DNA of 64,000 nt from Dallia pectoralis (taxonomy: Eukaryota; Chordata; Actinopteri; Esociformes; Umbridae), in assembly GCA_029465975.1 (NCBI GenBank), contig CM055741.1, forward strand, positions 3,924,503-3,988,502, read 5' to 3'. How positions within the stretch are numbered: the first letter of the stretch is position 1; every line of letters begins with the position of its first letter. The notes under the pieces are model-generated. The model saw nothing but the letters and a program-made list of their open reading frames with translations. It was not told where the DNA came from and made no database searches. Positions 35,101-47,100 of this stretch are shown here, piece after piece. Position numbers and translations under genes: made by a program.

Positions 35101-36184
35101 TATCCTGGGTTTTACAGATTAGGCCTTATCAGACAAATCTCGACCCATTTGGTCTTCTACAACAGGTAAAGGGAGGAGTAGCGCACTTTGACGCATTTAC
35201 ACCGTATGACTGACAACAGTGGACTTTGAACGTCCCCTCCAACCGAGGTAACCAACTATATGTCACTACACACATTACAATCAAAACAAGTATTGCCACA
35301 TAATTAAACAGTGGGGCTGGGGACGTCATGTTCCGTTTACAACTCGTTGTATCATTTACTACGCTATAATACCGTTATTATGACATATATAGGAGGTCTC
35401 GGTTTAATCCGGTCCGTATTTGACAACCCGGTTCCTGGAGAGCGCAGCGGATCACGCGAGATTTAACTCCCCTATATATGGGCAACTAGGTGTGCTGTTC
35501 CTTTACCATGAAATAACATTACATCAATTAATGGGTAGCTTGAAAATGACCTAAAACTGAGTGATGGAGCAAGAAAACACTGACTGTGTTATCCCAGTTA
35601 AGCCGGCAGCTACACCCTACTGTCCACGTGTAATAACGTCTTATTCTGTAGCCATGCGTCAGTGACAGCTATTGGTTAAAAAGTCCCCACCCTGAATCTA
35701 CTATAGACAATAATACGCAACCATGTGGACAGTTATGGCGATTACATTCCGGTTTCCTAGCTTGTTTATTTAGCAACAGCCTTCAGAACACGTAGCTACT
35801 GTATATTGGAAATCCATAATTGGCACAAGCTACAACAAAGCAAAACTCAAGTGGATGTTTTTTGAAGTAGCAAAATAGTAATTGCTGGATGTACTACGAA
35901 TTAGCTTGCTATCATCCACATCCGATCATGCAAATTACTTTTATCTAGACTGTAACAACTACGCTACTTTACATTGTAGCCAACCAAAAGATAGTAGCTA
36001 AACTAGACGTGACCTGTTTATGTTTAGCTGTTTGTAATAGTATGCATAACTACAGGACTTGCCAGCCATCACACCACACCCGGATCATCCGTTTCCTCTT
36101 CTCTGGGCTGCATGCTGCGTCTCCGAGTTTAGCACCGCTCTCTCTACCCGACTTGTTCGTAGCGTGGTGACCGTTCTTGATCAT
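29159..36184 (-). CDS. pcyt2: Ethanolamine-phosphate cytidylyltransferase
   Basis: Thirteen exons in coding order: 36184-36063, 33768-33680, 33533-33485, 33166-33054, 32586-32435, 32304-32263, 32033-31895, 31586-31504, 30663-30586, 29893-29828, 29674-29609, 29469-29381 and 29276-29159. They give 401 aa (human about 389). The enzyme makes CDP-ethanolamine from CTP and phosphoethanolamine in the Kennedy pathway for phosphatidylethanolamine. Two cytidylyltransferase domains are visible: the first with HYGH and RTQGVSTTDLVGRM, the second with HIGHVDF. Other matches are HKGPPVFTQAERYKMV, PWTGVSQFLQTSQKI and the C-terminal EPKKRGIFR. The first intron uses a GC donor (TG then GCAAGT). The array upstream of exon 2 copies the exon boundary. 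Start: the ATG gives MIKNGHH, like human MIRNGRG. It lies tail-to-head with sirt7 on the same strand. Confidence 0.97.
30498..30580. repeat. TG-rich interrupted microsatellite next to pcyt2 exon donor
   Basis: Repeats of GTGTGTGTGAATGTGA. On the sense strand these are CA repeats starting about 6 nt after the donor of exon 30663-30586. Confidence 0.85.
33770..34190. repeat. 33-bp minisatellite derived from the pcyt2 intron 1 / exon 2 boundary
   Basis: About 13 copies. On the sense strand a unit consists of a polypyrimidine tract TCTCTGTCTCC(T)(A/G)G followed by TTATAACATGGTA and ACTC. The true boundary reads TCTCTGTCTCCTAG then TTATGACATGGTACACTAC. The unit therefore equals 14 nt of intron plus 19 nt of exon 2. 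Most copies have CCTGG instead of CCTAG. Confidence 0.93.
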
Positions 36185-36480
36185 TTTTAAGTATATACTT
36201 TAAGCTAAAAACAAGATTAAAAACAATATTTGCTCAAAGGTCCCAGCTGCGTCAATGAAAAGTTGAAATGTCAGACTGAGTGCTCTCTCTCTCTCACTCT
36301 CTCACCCCGCTTATGGAGGAATGACGGAGCCGGTGGAATAACCACTGAGGTTGTGGTCACGCCCCCGTAACCGCGTCACCATCGAACCATCAGTCCTCCC
36401 CGTGCCCTCAAGCAGCCGCCATGTTGTTTCCCAGAACACTCCTGTCACGTGATCAAGAAGGTGCGCGCCTGCTGCGCTCG
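36185..36480 (-). promoter_or_regulatory. pcyt2 promoter region
   Basis: The upstream sequence is GC-rich, has no obvious TATA box, and carries GCCGCCATGTTG at 36415-36426 (YY1-type motif) and an E-box palindrome TCACGTGA near 36445-36452. CACGCCCCC near 36358 could bind Sp/KLF factors. These are motif matches only. Confidence 0.5.
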
Positions 36481-36530
36481 TGTGGGTGTATGTGTGTGTG
36501 TTTCTGAGAACTTAAATTCGAAATTCGCTC

Positions 36531-36536
36531 TTTATT
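36531..36536 (-). terminator. Candidate sirt7 poly(A) signal
   Basis: TTTATT reads AATAAA on the sirt7 strand. If used, the sirt7 3' UTR is about 1.2 kb and ends roughly 80 nt before the pcyt2 E-box/YY1 cluster, so the two genes would be tightly packed. Confidence 0.35.
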
Positions 36537-36934
36537 AATCTCTTTTAACAGTATGAAAACCATAAATGAACAATGTGGGCGACATGGCAATGATTTGAAA
36601 CAGGTAATTCATAATAGAGGTTCGCCCCAAGGTTTTACATTGTGAAATTGCAGCACTGTCCAGATATGACATTAGTCATCATGATCTCAATCAGTGTTTA
36701 TCACGTATGACGAAGTCGTCCGTAAGCATTGATCTTGGATCAGTTTTGTCTCTTCCCCGCTAAAGGTGAAGGTAAATACAAAGCTGATTCGTGGTCTTCT
36801 AACTAGAGCAAACTCCCCCCTAAGCATCTCTAAAAATAAAGACAGGACCATAAGTGAAGTTACAGTAGCATTTAAGAGAAGACTTTCTGTAAACGTGTAG
36901 CACCAATGAAATACTAAGTTCAACACTCAGAGTC

Positions 36935-37005
36935 TGTATCCCAAATGGCTTTTCCCCAGGGTTTATAAAGAATAGGGGACCATTTGAGACACTTTGACGC
37001 CTGCC
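36935..37005. repeat. Dispersed repeat fragment in sirt7 3' UTR, same family as 13505-13625
   Basis: Contains TATCCCAAATGGCTTTTCCC and AATAGGGGACCATTTGAGAC, the paired ends of the interspersed element in shortened form. Confidence 0.45.
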
Positions 37006-37718
37006 GACAGTCACTAGTGTTCTAACGCTCTTGACTCTGGCTTGAAGAGGAAAATAACATTGGCCAACATTTCCTAAAAAAAAATATATATATATATATA
37101 TTGCCAGTGGCACAGCCGACAATATATAAAGTACACACACTAATCGTGATACATATAGCTTATCAGTGGTGTACGACAGCCAAGGCAAAACAAAACACAC
37201 CTGGAGTCGCCTCTCCAACACTTTTGCTTTGACCGCCAACCTGAGAAACGTTTCCAGGGAGCCGTAAATTCAACAAACACAAAACACCAGCCCTGGGTAA
37301 CTCATGTGAAGCACCATTTAACGTGGAAACAAACAGTCACCCGACGCCTACATTATCTCCTCACTCCATTAGTGTGTGTACTTATTCACCATTCCCTACA
37401 CATTTATAAGCACAGGGTTGTTGGAGGACCAGCCTAAAATGTTTCCCTCCGTTTTCCAGATCTGAACCCCGACGTGGAAATATGATAATCTGTGGTTCTC
37501 ACAGAACAAGGCTGTTCAACCAATGGCAACTCAAAATGAGGATGTGTTCTCAATTCTCTCATTCTCTTTTAAATCCATAAGGGAAGTTCATCAGGTCACA
37601 GTTCAGGAGAAAGCAGATTATTAGGACCATACTTTAGGTACAAATGATTAGCCTCTGAAATAATAACACTTCATTACAAATAGTTCTTCCCCCATTTTAT
37701 CCCAGTGTCCTTCTAGTC

Positions 37719-39511
37719 CTATGCCATCCTCTTCCTCTTTGTCCTTCCTTTGGAGTATCCTTTCCCGAACCAGCCTCCATGTACTGCGCCCCCTCCAGCC
37801 TGTTCCTGGGGGTCCTCCAAACCAGCCGATTGAGCGATCACTTTCCGGGAATGACTGTCCTCCTCTTCTGGCCTCAGAGGTGTAGTTGAGATGAGTATAG
37901 GATCCTCCGTTCTAATGATTGAAAGAGCAGGTGTCAGTGAGGGTGTCTGTCAGTGGGGGGGGTGGGGGTGGATGTCAGTGAGAGGGTTCCGATGAGGTAT
38001 GTTCCTCCATTATGTGTCACGAGACATGATGTTCAGTTTGGTCAGGCATGTTATAGGGAATAAAACCAGCAGGGTTCATGTGAGGCTTATGTGACATTTC
38101 TTACTTGTTATATGCCGGGATCTGGATGTTCAGGTCCTCCATCAGAAGACTCATCACATCGTCACATTTCCCATGGATCTTCAGTGTGGCCAGGTCATCT
38201 TTGGGTGTCCACTAAAACAAGACAACCAAGCTGGGGGTCAAATGGCAGCCTATTCCCACTAAATGATAAAGACATTATGGAAGTGTCCCAGCAAAAGCTT
38301 TTTACAGACTCTGTGCCTGGTATCTAAAAGCACACAGTGAATTACCTGGAGATTGACGATGTAGAGTTTGGGTCTTCTGTTGGCTGGTTTGTTCATGCCC
38401 CACAGACAGGAATACTTCTTCAGAACCTGGGTAATAAGACAGAAAACCTATGATCAATCTGTCCACTTCAGGCCCAGGTCTTCTTTATATATCCACCTGA
38501 ATTTACCTGATTCGATTAAATTAAAAGCATAGAAATACAATGAATAGAAGAGACTCGTTGAATGGGAACACACCTTTAGACTGGAGCCCAGGCAGAGGAT
38601 GACGTCGGCCCTCTCGGCGGCCTCCATCGCCCCTCTCCAGTTCAGAGGCTGCTCCAGGGTGCCCTTCTCCCCAAAATGTACAATGGTGTCGCTGAGCTCC
38701 GCCCCGCAGTGGGTGCACCCCCTCCCGGTCCCGTGGCGGTGCCTCGCCGTGTGCTCAGTCACGTCAAAGAGGCGCACGTACTCCCTAACCGGAGAGCAGG
38801 ACGTGCAAACCTGTGTGATGACATCATCGAAACCAATGAGTTCTGTAGGCCGTACGTGTGTGGTTTGTGATATATGTTTGTATGACAGGGGCATCTATGC
38901 GTGCGCGTCCTACCTCGATGAACATGTTGCCATGGAGCTCAGAGAGGGCGTGTCTAGGAAGGCCGCTGCGTATGTGGAGCCCGTCGCAGTTCTGAGACAC
39001 AATGTGCTTCACCTGTACACACATATATAATACACACACAAGCACATCACCCCACACATAAATATAGAAAAACATCCCAATATCTAATGACGTTACGGCG
39101 TTACAAGTACAAGGTCCACGAGGAGCACACACACACACAGTTCCAGGATCACTGACCAGCTTCTCTTTGTGGAGCATCCTGATACACATGTGTGTCAGAG
39201 TAGGTTCTGCTTCACTCAGGTCCGACGAGCTGAAAAGACATCGGTGGTCGAGCAACAGAAAATAAAAGTAGAGTTAATTATAGAGCGTCGACAGCATCGC
39301 AAAGCCTCTACGCTGTTTATTTATCTGTTTGCAGAATAGATCTTCTGCCTACATGATTAAGGTCCTGTTCATCAGCAGGTCTCACCTGATGGTTTGTCCC
39401 TTTTGTAGCAGTGTCCACACCCCATTGGGTCCCCTGTAGTCTGGGATAGATGCTGACTGAAACACATCACACAAAAACATGTCATTAATCCTAGTGTGTG
39501 TGTCTCACTGA

Positions 39512-39551
<40 letters not shown>

Positions 39552-40632
39552 ACTTACCGTGCTGATCCCAGCCCCTGTGTAGACCACCAGGTGTTGGGCC
39601 TGCCGAACCACCTCAGCCAACTGTCTCACTTTACACCTCAACTCATCAGCATCGTCAAACACCTGCAACAACCAGAAATCACCCGCAAGAGAAATAAACA
39701 CACGTGTGAGAGGGAGGAACACTCATGTGACAGGGGGAACACACTTTCAAGAGCACAATCGAATAGTACAGCAAAAACATGGAAACATACATTTCATATA
39801 GAGGCAGCAGGTGGATTTTAGAGCATCTGAGGTGATCAACATGGGTGAAAAAACAATCGCATGATAACAGACTCTCAGCCAGGAGGTCAGGCTATATCGT
39901 GACAATGTTTTTGAGCTGTTAAACCATCAGTTCATATCACCGGACCTCTTCCTGTTTCCTCTTGAGGACGTTCCGGCGGACCTGCCGCAAGCTGAGTTCC
40001 TGCACCGCGTCCCGGTGCTGCAGAAGATATGCAACCTCCTCCTGTGTTCGCTCGCTCTCCTGCTTCTTTAATATCTTTGCCACCTGGGGCGGAGGAATGT
40101 AAAATGAAGGGTATGTATAAAGACTGTAGACAAAACAAAACAGTCCATCAGGCTAATCACTGGAGGAGCAACACGACATTTGTGTTATGTGAATTATTAG
40201 TTAACTCTACTGTCACGCCCATTTAACGCCCTCGTATCCTCAAACTATGGTTCATAGTGTAATAATTAAATTAATTGCAATTACCACAAAAAAATATTCT
40301 GGGAATTTGCCTAAATTAACACTAACAGAGTTTAGCCAGAGTTGTCAAAAGCACATACAAATAATTACATTTAGCAGAAGACGGAAAACTGTAGCCATAA
40401 TAATTCGCCAAGACACCACCGGTATTGCTTGCTAAGCCGGTAGCCTGTTAGCTAAACAGCTAATCATAGAGTTTGTAAATAGTGGACTAACATCGCCAAA
40501 GCTCCATTTGTAAAAGCATGTCCTCACCAGTTTGAAAATATTCCGTTGATTCTCCCGTTGTAGTATTTTAGCCTTATCTTGAGCTTTTCTCTGAGCCCTG
40601 GCAGAAATACCGGTGTCTGGATCATTTTCCAT
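37719..40632 (-). CDS. sirt7: NAD-dependent protein deacylase sirtuin 7
   Basis: Ten exons in coding order: 40632-40528, 40083-39946, 39662-39558, 39456-39386, 39229-39157, 39012-38914, 38810-38574, 38426-38346, 38211-38105 and 37911-37719. They give 402 aa (human 400). The sirtuin core shows the NAD-binding GAGIST, DYRGPNGVWT, SQNCDGLHIRSGLP, the catalytic His in SELHGNM, a zinc ribbon with two CxxC pairs (CTSC and CTHC), and CLGSSLKV. The N-terminus is a basic coiled/helical region and the C-terminus ends GGWFGKGYSKGRTKRKRM, a basic nucleolar-type tail like human. SIRT7 is a nuclear/nucleolar deacetylase (H3K18ac; Pol I regulation). The exon 2 donor is weak (GAG then GTCCGG). The exon 3 donor is followed by a long CA tract. 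Confidence 0.97.
39517..39550. repeat. (TG)n microsatellite abutting sirt7 exon 3 donor
   Basis: Pure TG tract. On the sense strand GTAAGTGCA is followed immediately by (CA)n. Confidence 0.92.
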
Positions 40633-41005
40633 TCTAAACATGACGATGAAACATTTTTCAAAACAAAAGCACACATCTCCAGGAAAAACCAACGAGTGCT
40701 TTAAACGGATGTCGGCGAATAAAGACACATCAATTCTCAACCAAAACAGCGCCGTCTTGTGTTTTCAACATGTAAGTTTTAACATGTACGTTCGTTACCT
40801 GGAGCGCTGACAAGAGGGAATAAACTCCATAGACATACGTACTCCCCATGTTAAAGCCAACTTCCGGTCTATTAATTTTACGTTCGAGACCAGACATCAG
40901 AGTTTCTGGTATCTATATATGTTGTTCCACTATTATATATAAGCCTATATCAATATACTCTGATCAACCAAAACATTATGACCATTCACAGTTGGGGGAA
41001 AAAAC
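40633..41005 (-). promoter_or_regulatory. sirt7 promoter interval between ccp110 poly(A) and sirt7 start
   Basis: Only about 370 bp separate the presumed ccp110 cleavage site from the sirt7 ATG. CTTCCGG at 40861-40867 (CCGGAAG on the sense strand) is an ETS-type site. No TATA box is clear. Confidence 0.45.
40962..41000. repeat. Short fish interspersed-repeat fragment
   Basis: TCTGATCAACCAAAACATTATGACCATTCA resembles a widely dispersed fish repeat (TCTGATCAGCC(A)AAACATTATGACCAC type). Only a fragment is present. Confidence 0.4.
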
Positions 41006-41018
41006 AAGCCACTAAACA

Positions 41019-41037
41019 TTTATTCTATTGTTTTATT
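41019..41037 (-). terminator. Candidate ccp110 poly(A) signals
   Basis: TTTATT at 41019-41024 and 41032-41037 gives AATAAA on the minus strand, about 150-165 nt past the ccp110 stop codon. Confidence 0.5.
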
Positions 41038-41185
41038 GAAACCACCACATGAAAAAAATACCAAATAATTTAGAACACATACAAAAAACACTGGGAAAGA
41101 GCAACACTTCGAATAGTTCCAAAATACACTATGGTGTGTGACTCCGGTTACGTTCCCATTCCAACACTGTATCACAAATAGATCT

Positions 41186-44100
41186 TCATCGAGACCTGCG
41201 GGATGGGATGTTCTTGGGAACTCTCTGAGGGTTGGGTCGGAACGACCCACGTGTTGGCCTCACAACCCTCACATCTGATCCTGCCGGAGGGCCCCTATTG
41301 CCAGTCACCACCCCGGCTACAACCCCTGTACCCCCCCGCTTCTCTGCTGGTTTTCCATGTGTCCTGGAGAAACAAACAGAGGGAGTGCAAGCAACATAAA
41401 GTCAGGGAGCGACATAAAGAAAAAGAGAGAGACATGAAGAGGGAGGAAGAGAGACATACAGAGGAAGAGCAAGAAAGAGGGTGGGGGTATGAGAATTTAG
41501 GATAAATAATAATTGAGATTTCGTGGTCCAGGGAAGAGACATGACCAGTTTGCCAAATTTCACTACATTCATCAGATTTATTTATTAACTCGGCAACAGG
41601 GTTTTAGTTGTATTAAATGTAATCTGAAACCGTCTTGTTGTTACTTGGTAAATGCTAATGTATCTCAGTATTTATTGATTAATAGGGAGCGGTCAGCTGC
41701 AGTATCATTCACCTCATCGTTCCGGTCTTCCTCTCCAGGGCTTTCAGAGTGGCAGAAGAGAGAGAGATCTTTGCCCCTGTCAACAATGGCTGCCCAGCCT
41801 GTGGGCAGAAACACACACACACACAAACACACACACAGTTAGATGCACAAACACTCGGTAAGTGTTGTCACAACCCCCATCTCCACGGCGATGGGTTACC
41901 TTGCGTCTCAGGTCTCTCTCTCTGATTCGCTGTCGGTCTCTGCTGATGATCTTCATCCTCTCTCCAGGTGGCAGACAGAAGAAGATGTCTTGGATCTCGT
42001 AAAGCGCCGACCGGAGCTGAAACCAACCAGTAATAAAACAGTGTGTGTGTGTGTCCCAAAGTGGGAGGTCAGACAGAACACTACGTCAAACGTGGCCTTC
42101 ATTGGTCCATAAAAATGGGTGATAAAATCCCAGCTCGATAGGCATTGGTTTAATCCGCCAACCAATCATATCCCTCAACACCTTCTGTTGTCATGTAAAC
42201 CCAGGCACAAATCATGGAGCTGCACTCTGATTTAAGGCCAGGAAACACAGTTAGTGCTTCATTAAACTTGGTTCATTGTGATTTAATATCATTATTCCTG
42301 TAGGTAGTTGGCTAACCAGAGGAACAGTTCATTTGATGTTGAGGAATCTACTGTATTTTTCTTTTAGCTTATTTAACAGAATGTTTCCACCTCGTCTCCC
42401 CAATGTCTGGCGTTTGGGGTACCTGCAGTGTGACTCTCTCCTGCAGAACCAGGTCCTGTCTGCTGGAGGTTTGGGTCTGGAAGTCCTGCAGGAACCTCCG
42501 TGTGTCCTAATGGTGGAAAAGAACACACACACACACACACACAGCCGATTCAACACACATCTTTAAATCACATTGTCTACTAATCCATAATGAATTGTGT
42601 GTGTCATTACCATGATTGTTCGTCGCAGCTGGCCGACGGTTTCTGTGCACAGGAGCCTCCTGGTCAGAAAGCCCTTCACTGCTGCCGCCACCAGGGGGTG
42701 GTACTGCGCAGACAGACACCTGACAGGCTAAGAAGACAAATGAAAATGGGATGGAAAGAGTCAGAGGGAGAAGGGAATGGAGTGATGAAGAGTGGACAAG
42801 GGTGATGGAAAAAGTGAGAGAGAGCAGAGAGAAGTTGTTCAATGACAACCCAAATACAGACTGTCAAGGTCCTTCAACCGGTGGTCGACTGGAGTCAGAA
42901 ATAATACCTTTTGTTTGACCCCCACCTGTTGTTTGACCCCCACCCGTTGTTTGACCCATCTGTTGTTTGACCCCCACCTGTTGTTTGACCCCCACCTGTT
43001 GTTTGACCCCCCTGTTGTTTGACCCCCTGTTGTTTGACCCACCTGTTGTTTGACCCACCTGTTGTTTGACCCACCTGTTGTTTGACCCAGCTGTTGTTTG
43101 ACCCACCTGTTGTTTGACCCACCTGTTGTTTGTCCCACCTGTTGTTTGACCCACCTGTTGTTTGACCCACCTGTTGTTTGACCCACATGTTGTTTGTCCC
43201 ACATGTTGTTTGACCCACCTGTTGTTTGACCCACCTGTTGTTTGACCCACCTGTTGTTTGACCCACCTGTTGTTTGACCCACATGTTGTTTGACCCACAT
43301 GTTGTTTGACCCACATGTTGTTTGACCCACCTGTTGTTTGACCCACATGTTGTTTGACCCACATGTTGTTTGACCCACCTGTTGTTTGACCCACATGTTG
43401 TTTGACCCACATGTTGTTTGACCCACCTGTTGTTTGACCCACCTGTTGTTTGACCCACCTGTTGTTTGACCCACATGTTGTTTGACCCACATGTTGTTTG
43501 ACCCCCCTGTTGTTTGACCCACCTGTTGTTTGACCCACATGTTGTTTGACCCCCCTGTTGTTTGACCCACCTGTTGTTTGACCCACCCGTTGATCACAAA
43601 CTATCGTTCATGGAAACACGGCCAACACTCTAAACAAACTCTACATGGACCAGGTGTGAAATGACATTTACCTCTGAGTCAAAGGGATTCTCTGGAAAGT
43701 GGGGTCCTGGGTGTGGGGAGGACGGAGGGAGGGAGGAGAAGGGAAAGAGGGAGGTCTTCTCGTCCCCTAGACAGGAGCTGGGTGTGGCGCGGGAGGACAC
43801 AGGGAGGGGCATCGGGGAGGACAGACTCTGGAGTTGCTGGTAACGTGTGGATAGAGTCTGGGGGAGAGGAGAGTGAGAATGTGCAGAAGGGATGAAGGTG
43901 AGAGGGAGAGAGGAGGAGGTGGGAGGCAGAATGGGCAGAAGGGAAGGAGAAATGAGGGATGTGGAACAGAGGAGAGAAAAAATTATATTAGCGGCAGGTT
44001 CTGGGTCGGATGATTTTCCACGTAACCAGCACGTAACCAGCAGGTAACCAGCATGTAACTAGCAGGTAACCAGCACGTAACTAGCAGGTAACCAGCACGT

Positions 44101-47100
44101 AATCAGCAGGTAACCAGCACGTAATCAGCACGTAACCAGCACGTAATCAGCACGTAACCAGCAGGTAAACAGCAGGTAACCAGCATGTAACTAGCAGGTA
44201 ACCAGCACGTAACTAGCAGGTAACGAGCACGTAACTAGCAGGTAACCAGCACGTAACTAGCAGGTAACCAGCACGTAACTAGCAGGTAACGAGCACGTAA
44301 CTAGCAGGTAACGAGCACGTAACTAGCAGGTAACCAGCACGTAATCAGCACGTAACCAGCATGTAACCAGCATGTAACCAGCAGGTAACCAGCAGGTAAA
44401 CAGTAGGTAACCAGCACGTAACCAGCACATAACCAGCACGTAAACAGCAGGTAAACAGCACAGAACACCCCCCTCCTCCTGCCCTCAACCATCTCTCTCT
44501 CTCCACATCATGCTGTCTTTCCAACAAACCAGATTAACTACTTTTACAGGCCACAGATCATCAACAATGTAGTGAGAGAGAGATGGAGGGATAGAAAAGG
44601 AGAAGAAACAGACAAAGGTGCTCTTATTAAACAGCTTGTTAATTACGATGTTGTTAAAGCTGCATAAATTAAACGAGAGCAAGGACACTGCCCAAGGACG
44701 CACACACACACACACACACCCAAGACGCAATATATGCCAGCTAACGGGGTTGTCCTTGGGTTGAAAAGAGAGGGAGAGGAAGAGAGAAAAATGAAGAGAG
44801 GAGGGAGGCAGCTAGCCAGACCTCCTCTTTAGGCTCTAATGAAACATTTATAGTACAATCTCTCCCAGGGCCTTTCACTGAAGGAGGAGGTGGGGGGAGT
44901 TTGAAGGTCTCTAGTAATGGCCATATGTCTGGAGTCTGCGTGTGCGCGTGTGCGTGTAAAACACAGCCAAGAAGCCAGCTGAGGTCTACTCCTATACTTT
45001 GCAGAACATTATGGTCAATGTAACATCAGAAGCTGGGGCTTTTAAAGCTGATTTTAAAATAAAAGAGAGAGAGAGTAAGAGAGGTTGGAAGGGAACAGAC
45101 AAAGAGGAAAGACAGAAACAAAGAGAAAAAGCGAGGGAGTGATGAAAAAGAAAGAGACTGGGTATACCAGTGACAGCTGGATGGGTTTATAGGTGACCAT
45201 GGTGGGATATCAGTAAATGCAATGGATATTGGTTATATTACGGTTATATTACGGTTATATTATGGTTATATTACGGTCCAACAATCTCCCTTTACAGACT
45301 GACATTTCCGTCTCCTCAGTCTGGTCGAGGTCACATTTGAGTTCACAGAGAGGAGCTCTGAATAAACCGGAGTGGTTTTCTAACCTGCAGGAGCTGTTGC
45401 TGCTGTCTCCTCTGCTCCTCCTTGAGGGCTCTGACCTGGGCTGCGTGGGCCTCCTTCAGCTGGAGCCTTTGGTTCTCCTGACCACGGGACATCCTCACAG
45501 CTACGGAGGAAAGAGCAGGCATGGCCACCAGACCAGGGGGAGAGTGCGGGGAGCGTTTCACATGATTACACTGATCACATGATCAACCGTGAAGCAATTA
45601 CTTGTCAGTAACGATGTCTGTTAAAAATACTGTATCAAGGCTCGTTAAAAGCCAATTAAGAATTGCCCCACAAAAACTACTGCTGCAGGCTATATTTCAG
45701 GCCTGAACAAGTCCCAGCTACAGTTAAGGCAGCGTTTACACAGGCAACATAATTCAGATCGTTTTATCTACCCAATGACATGTTGACCAATCACATCAGA
45801 TCTTTTAAAATGAGTCCTTTTAGAGCTACTGTGATTGGATGACACGCCAATAGACCAGAACTGGGCTGCTTGTGGAAACGCAACCTAATAGACATCTACT
45901 GATCCAGGAGAGCACCTCCTTACCTTTAGGAGTGCTGGACTGAGGCCTGACCCTCACCTCCTCTTCTCCTCCCTCGGGCTTCTGCATGACCAGTCTCCGT
46001 TTGACTTTTGACAGTCCTCCCAGCCCCCCTCCTGCATTCTCAGGGGTCAGCCGTTTCCCCTCGGAGTAGTAACCTCTGGCCGACCCCTCTGAACCCTCCC
46101 CTCCCTGGAGCCAGAGTCCCGAGGGCGTCTCAACGTCGTACGATTCGTTGACAGACAGGAACGAGGCGGGCTCCTCCTGACCACTCTGGTCGCTTATTGG
46201 CCGATGTGACCTGATGTTGCTGGCGACCGAGGCAACAGAGGTGGGTGTTCTGCGCGTAATTGTGTCAGGCGGAACTTTCCGGAAGACGCCGTCCACTCTC
46301 GTCTTCTTAGTCAGCGATGTGACACGGTGCGACGCGGGAGGCCGCAGTTGGCGACCGTCTCGGCTACCGTAACCGGGGACGCCCTTCCTCACCTCACCAG
46401 CCGACCGCGTCACACCGTTAGGCAGACGGACCTCACATGGAGCAATCGTCAGCTCATCGGCCCACCTCAAACCTTCCTCACGGTCACCGCGGTTACTAGT
46501 CTGGCCGCTCGGTGTCTGGTAGTCTGTGTGTTTGTATCGTGAGTCACCGTTATCCGTCGGCTGGTTGTTGAGCGCCAGCTGGTTGCCCTGGGTTTCTGTG
46601 AGCGTGGACTCCAAGTCAGAGATGAGCATTTTGAGGCTGGACAGGTTCAGCTCCAGTTTAGTTATCTGTTCTGCCTGATTAGTCCTCGTCATTCCACCCC
46701 CGGCAGCTAGGGGAGCTGTAGGAACGGCGACTGAATCGCCTCGGTCCCCACTAGGACAATTCCCTGGGTCCACCTTGTTGTTGACATTCAAAGGCCTCTG
46801 GGTAGTTTCACCCCTTCCGCCTCGTCCCACTTTGCTTTTGCAGCGGACGGGGCTCATGCAAAACTGTGGCGAAGGGACTATTTTGAACTTGCCAACCCCG
46901 AGAGAGAAAGGCCTCTGTGGGTCACTGACATGGCTCTTCTCGCTGACTAGGTGGAAGGGTTCCTGGGCTGGAGACTCATCGACTGGGGCGGGATGTGAAC
47001 GTTTGGCTATTAGCTTTGGCGGCGTTTCTGGGTTATCTGGTGTGAGGTGTAACTCTACGCCAACAGACAGTCCTGGAAGAGATTGGGTTTGTCCGCCTTC

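Noticed and set aside
42839..43597. 250-aa frames of repeated KQQVGQTTGGSNN
   Set aside because: 16-bp array in a ccp110 intron. No conserved residues and no splice evidence.
44024..44462. Array of CAGGTAAC as tandem splice donors
   Set aside because: The motif is on the + strand, while ccp110 is transcribed from the - strand, and no + strand gene was found.
44301..44527. Cysteine/leucine-rich frame LVTCWLPAGYLLVTCW resembling membrane protein
   Set aside because: It is the 11-bp array read on the minus strand, inside a ccp110 intron.
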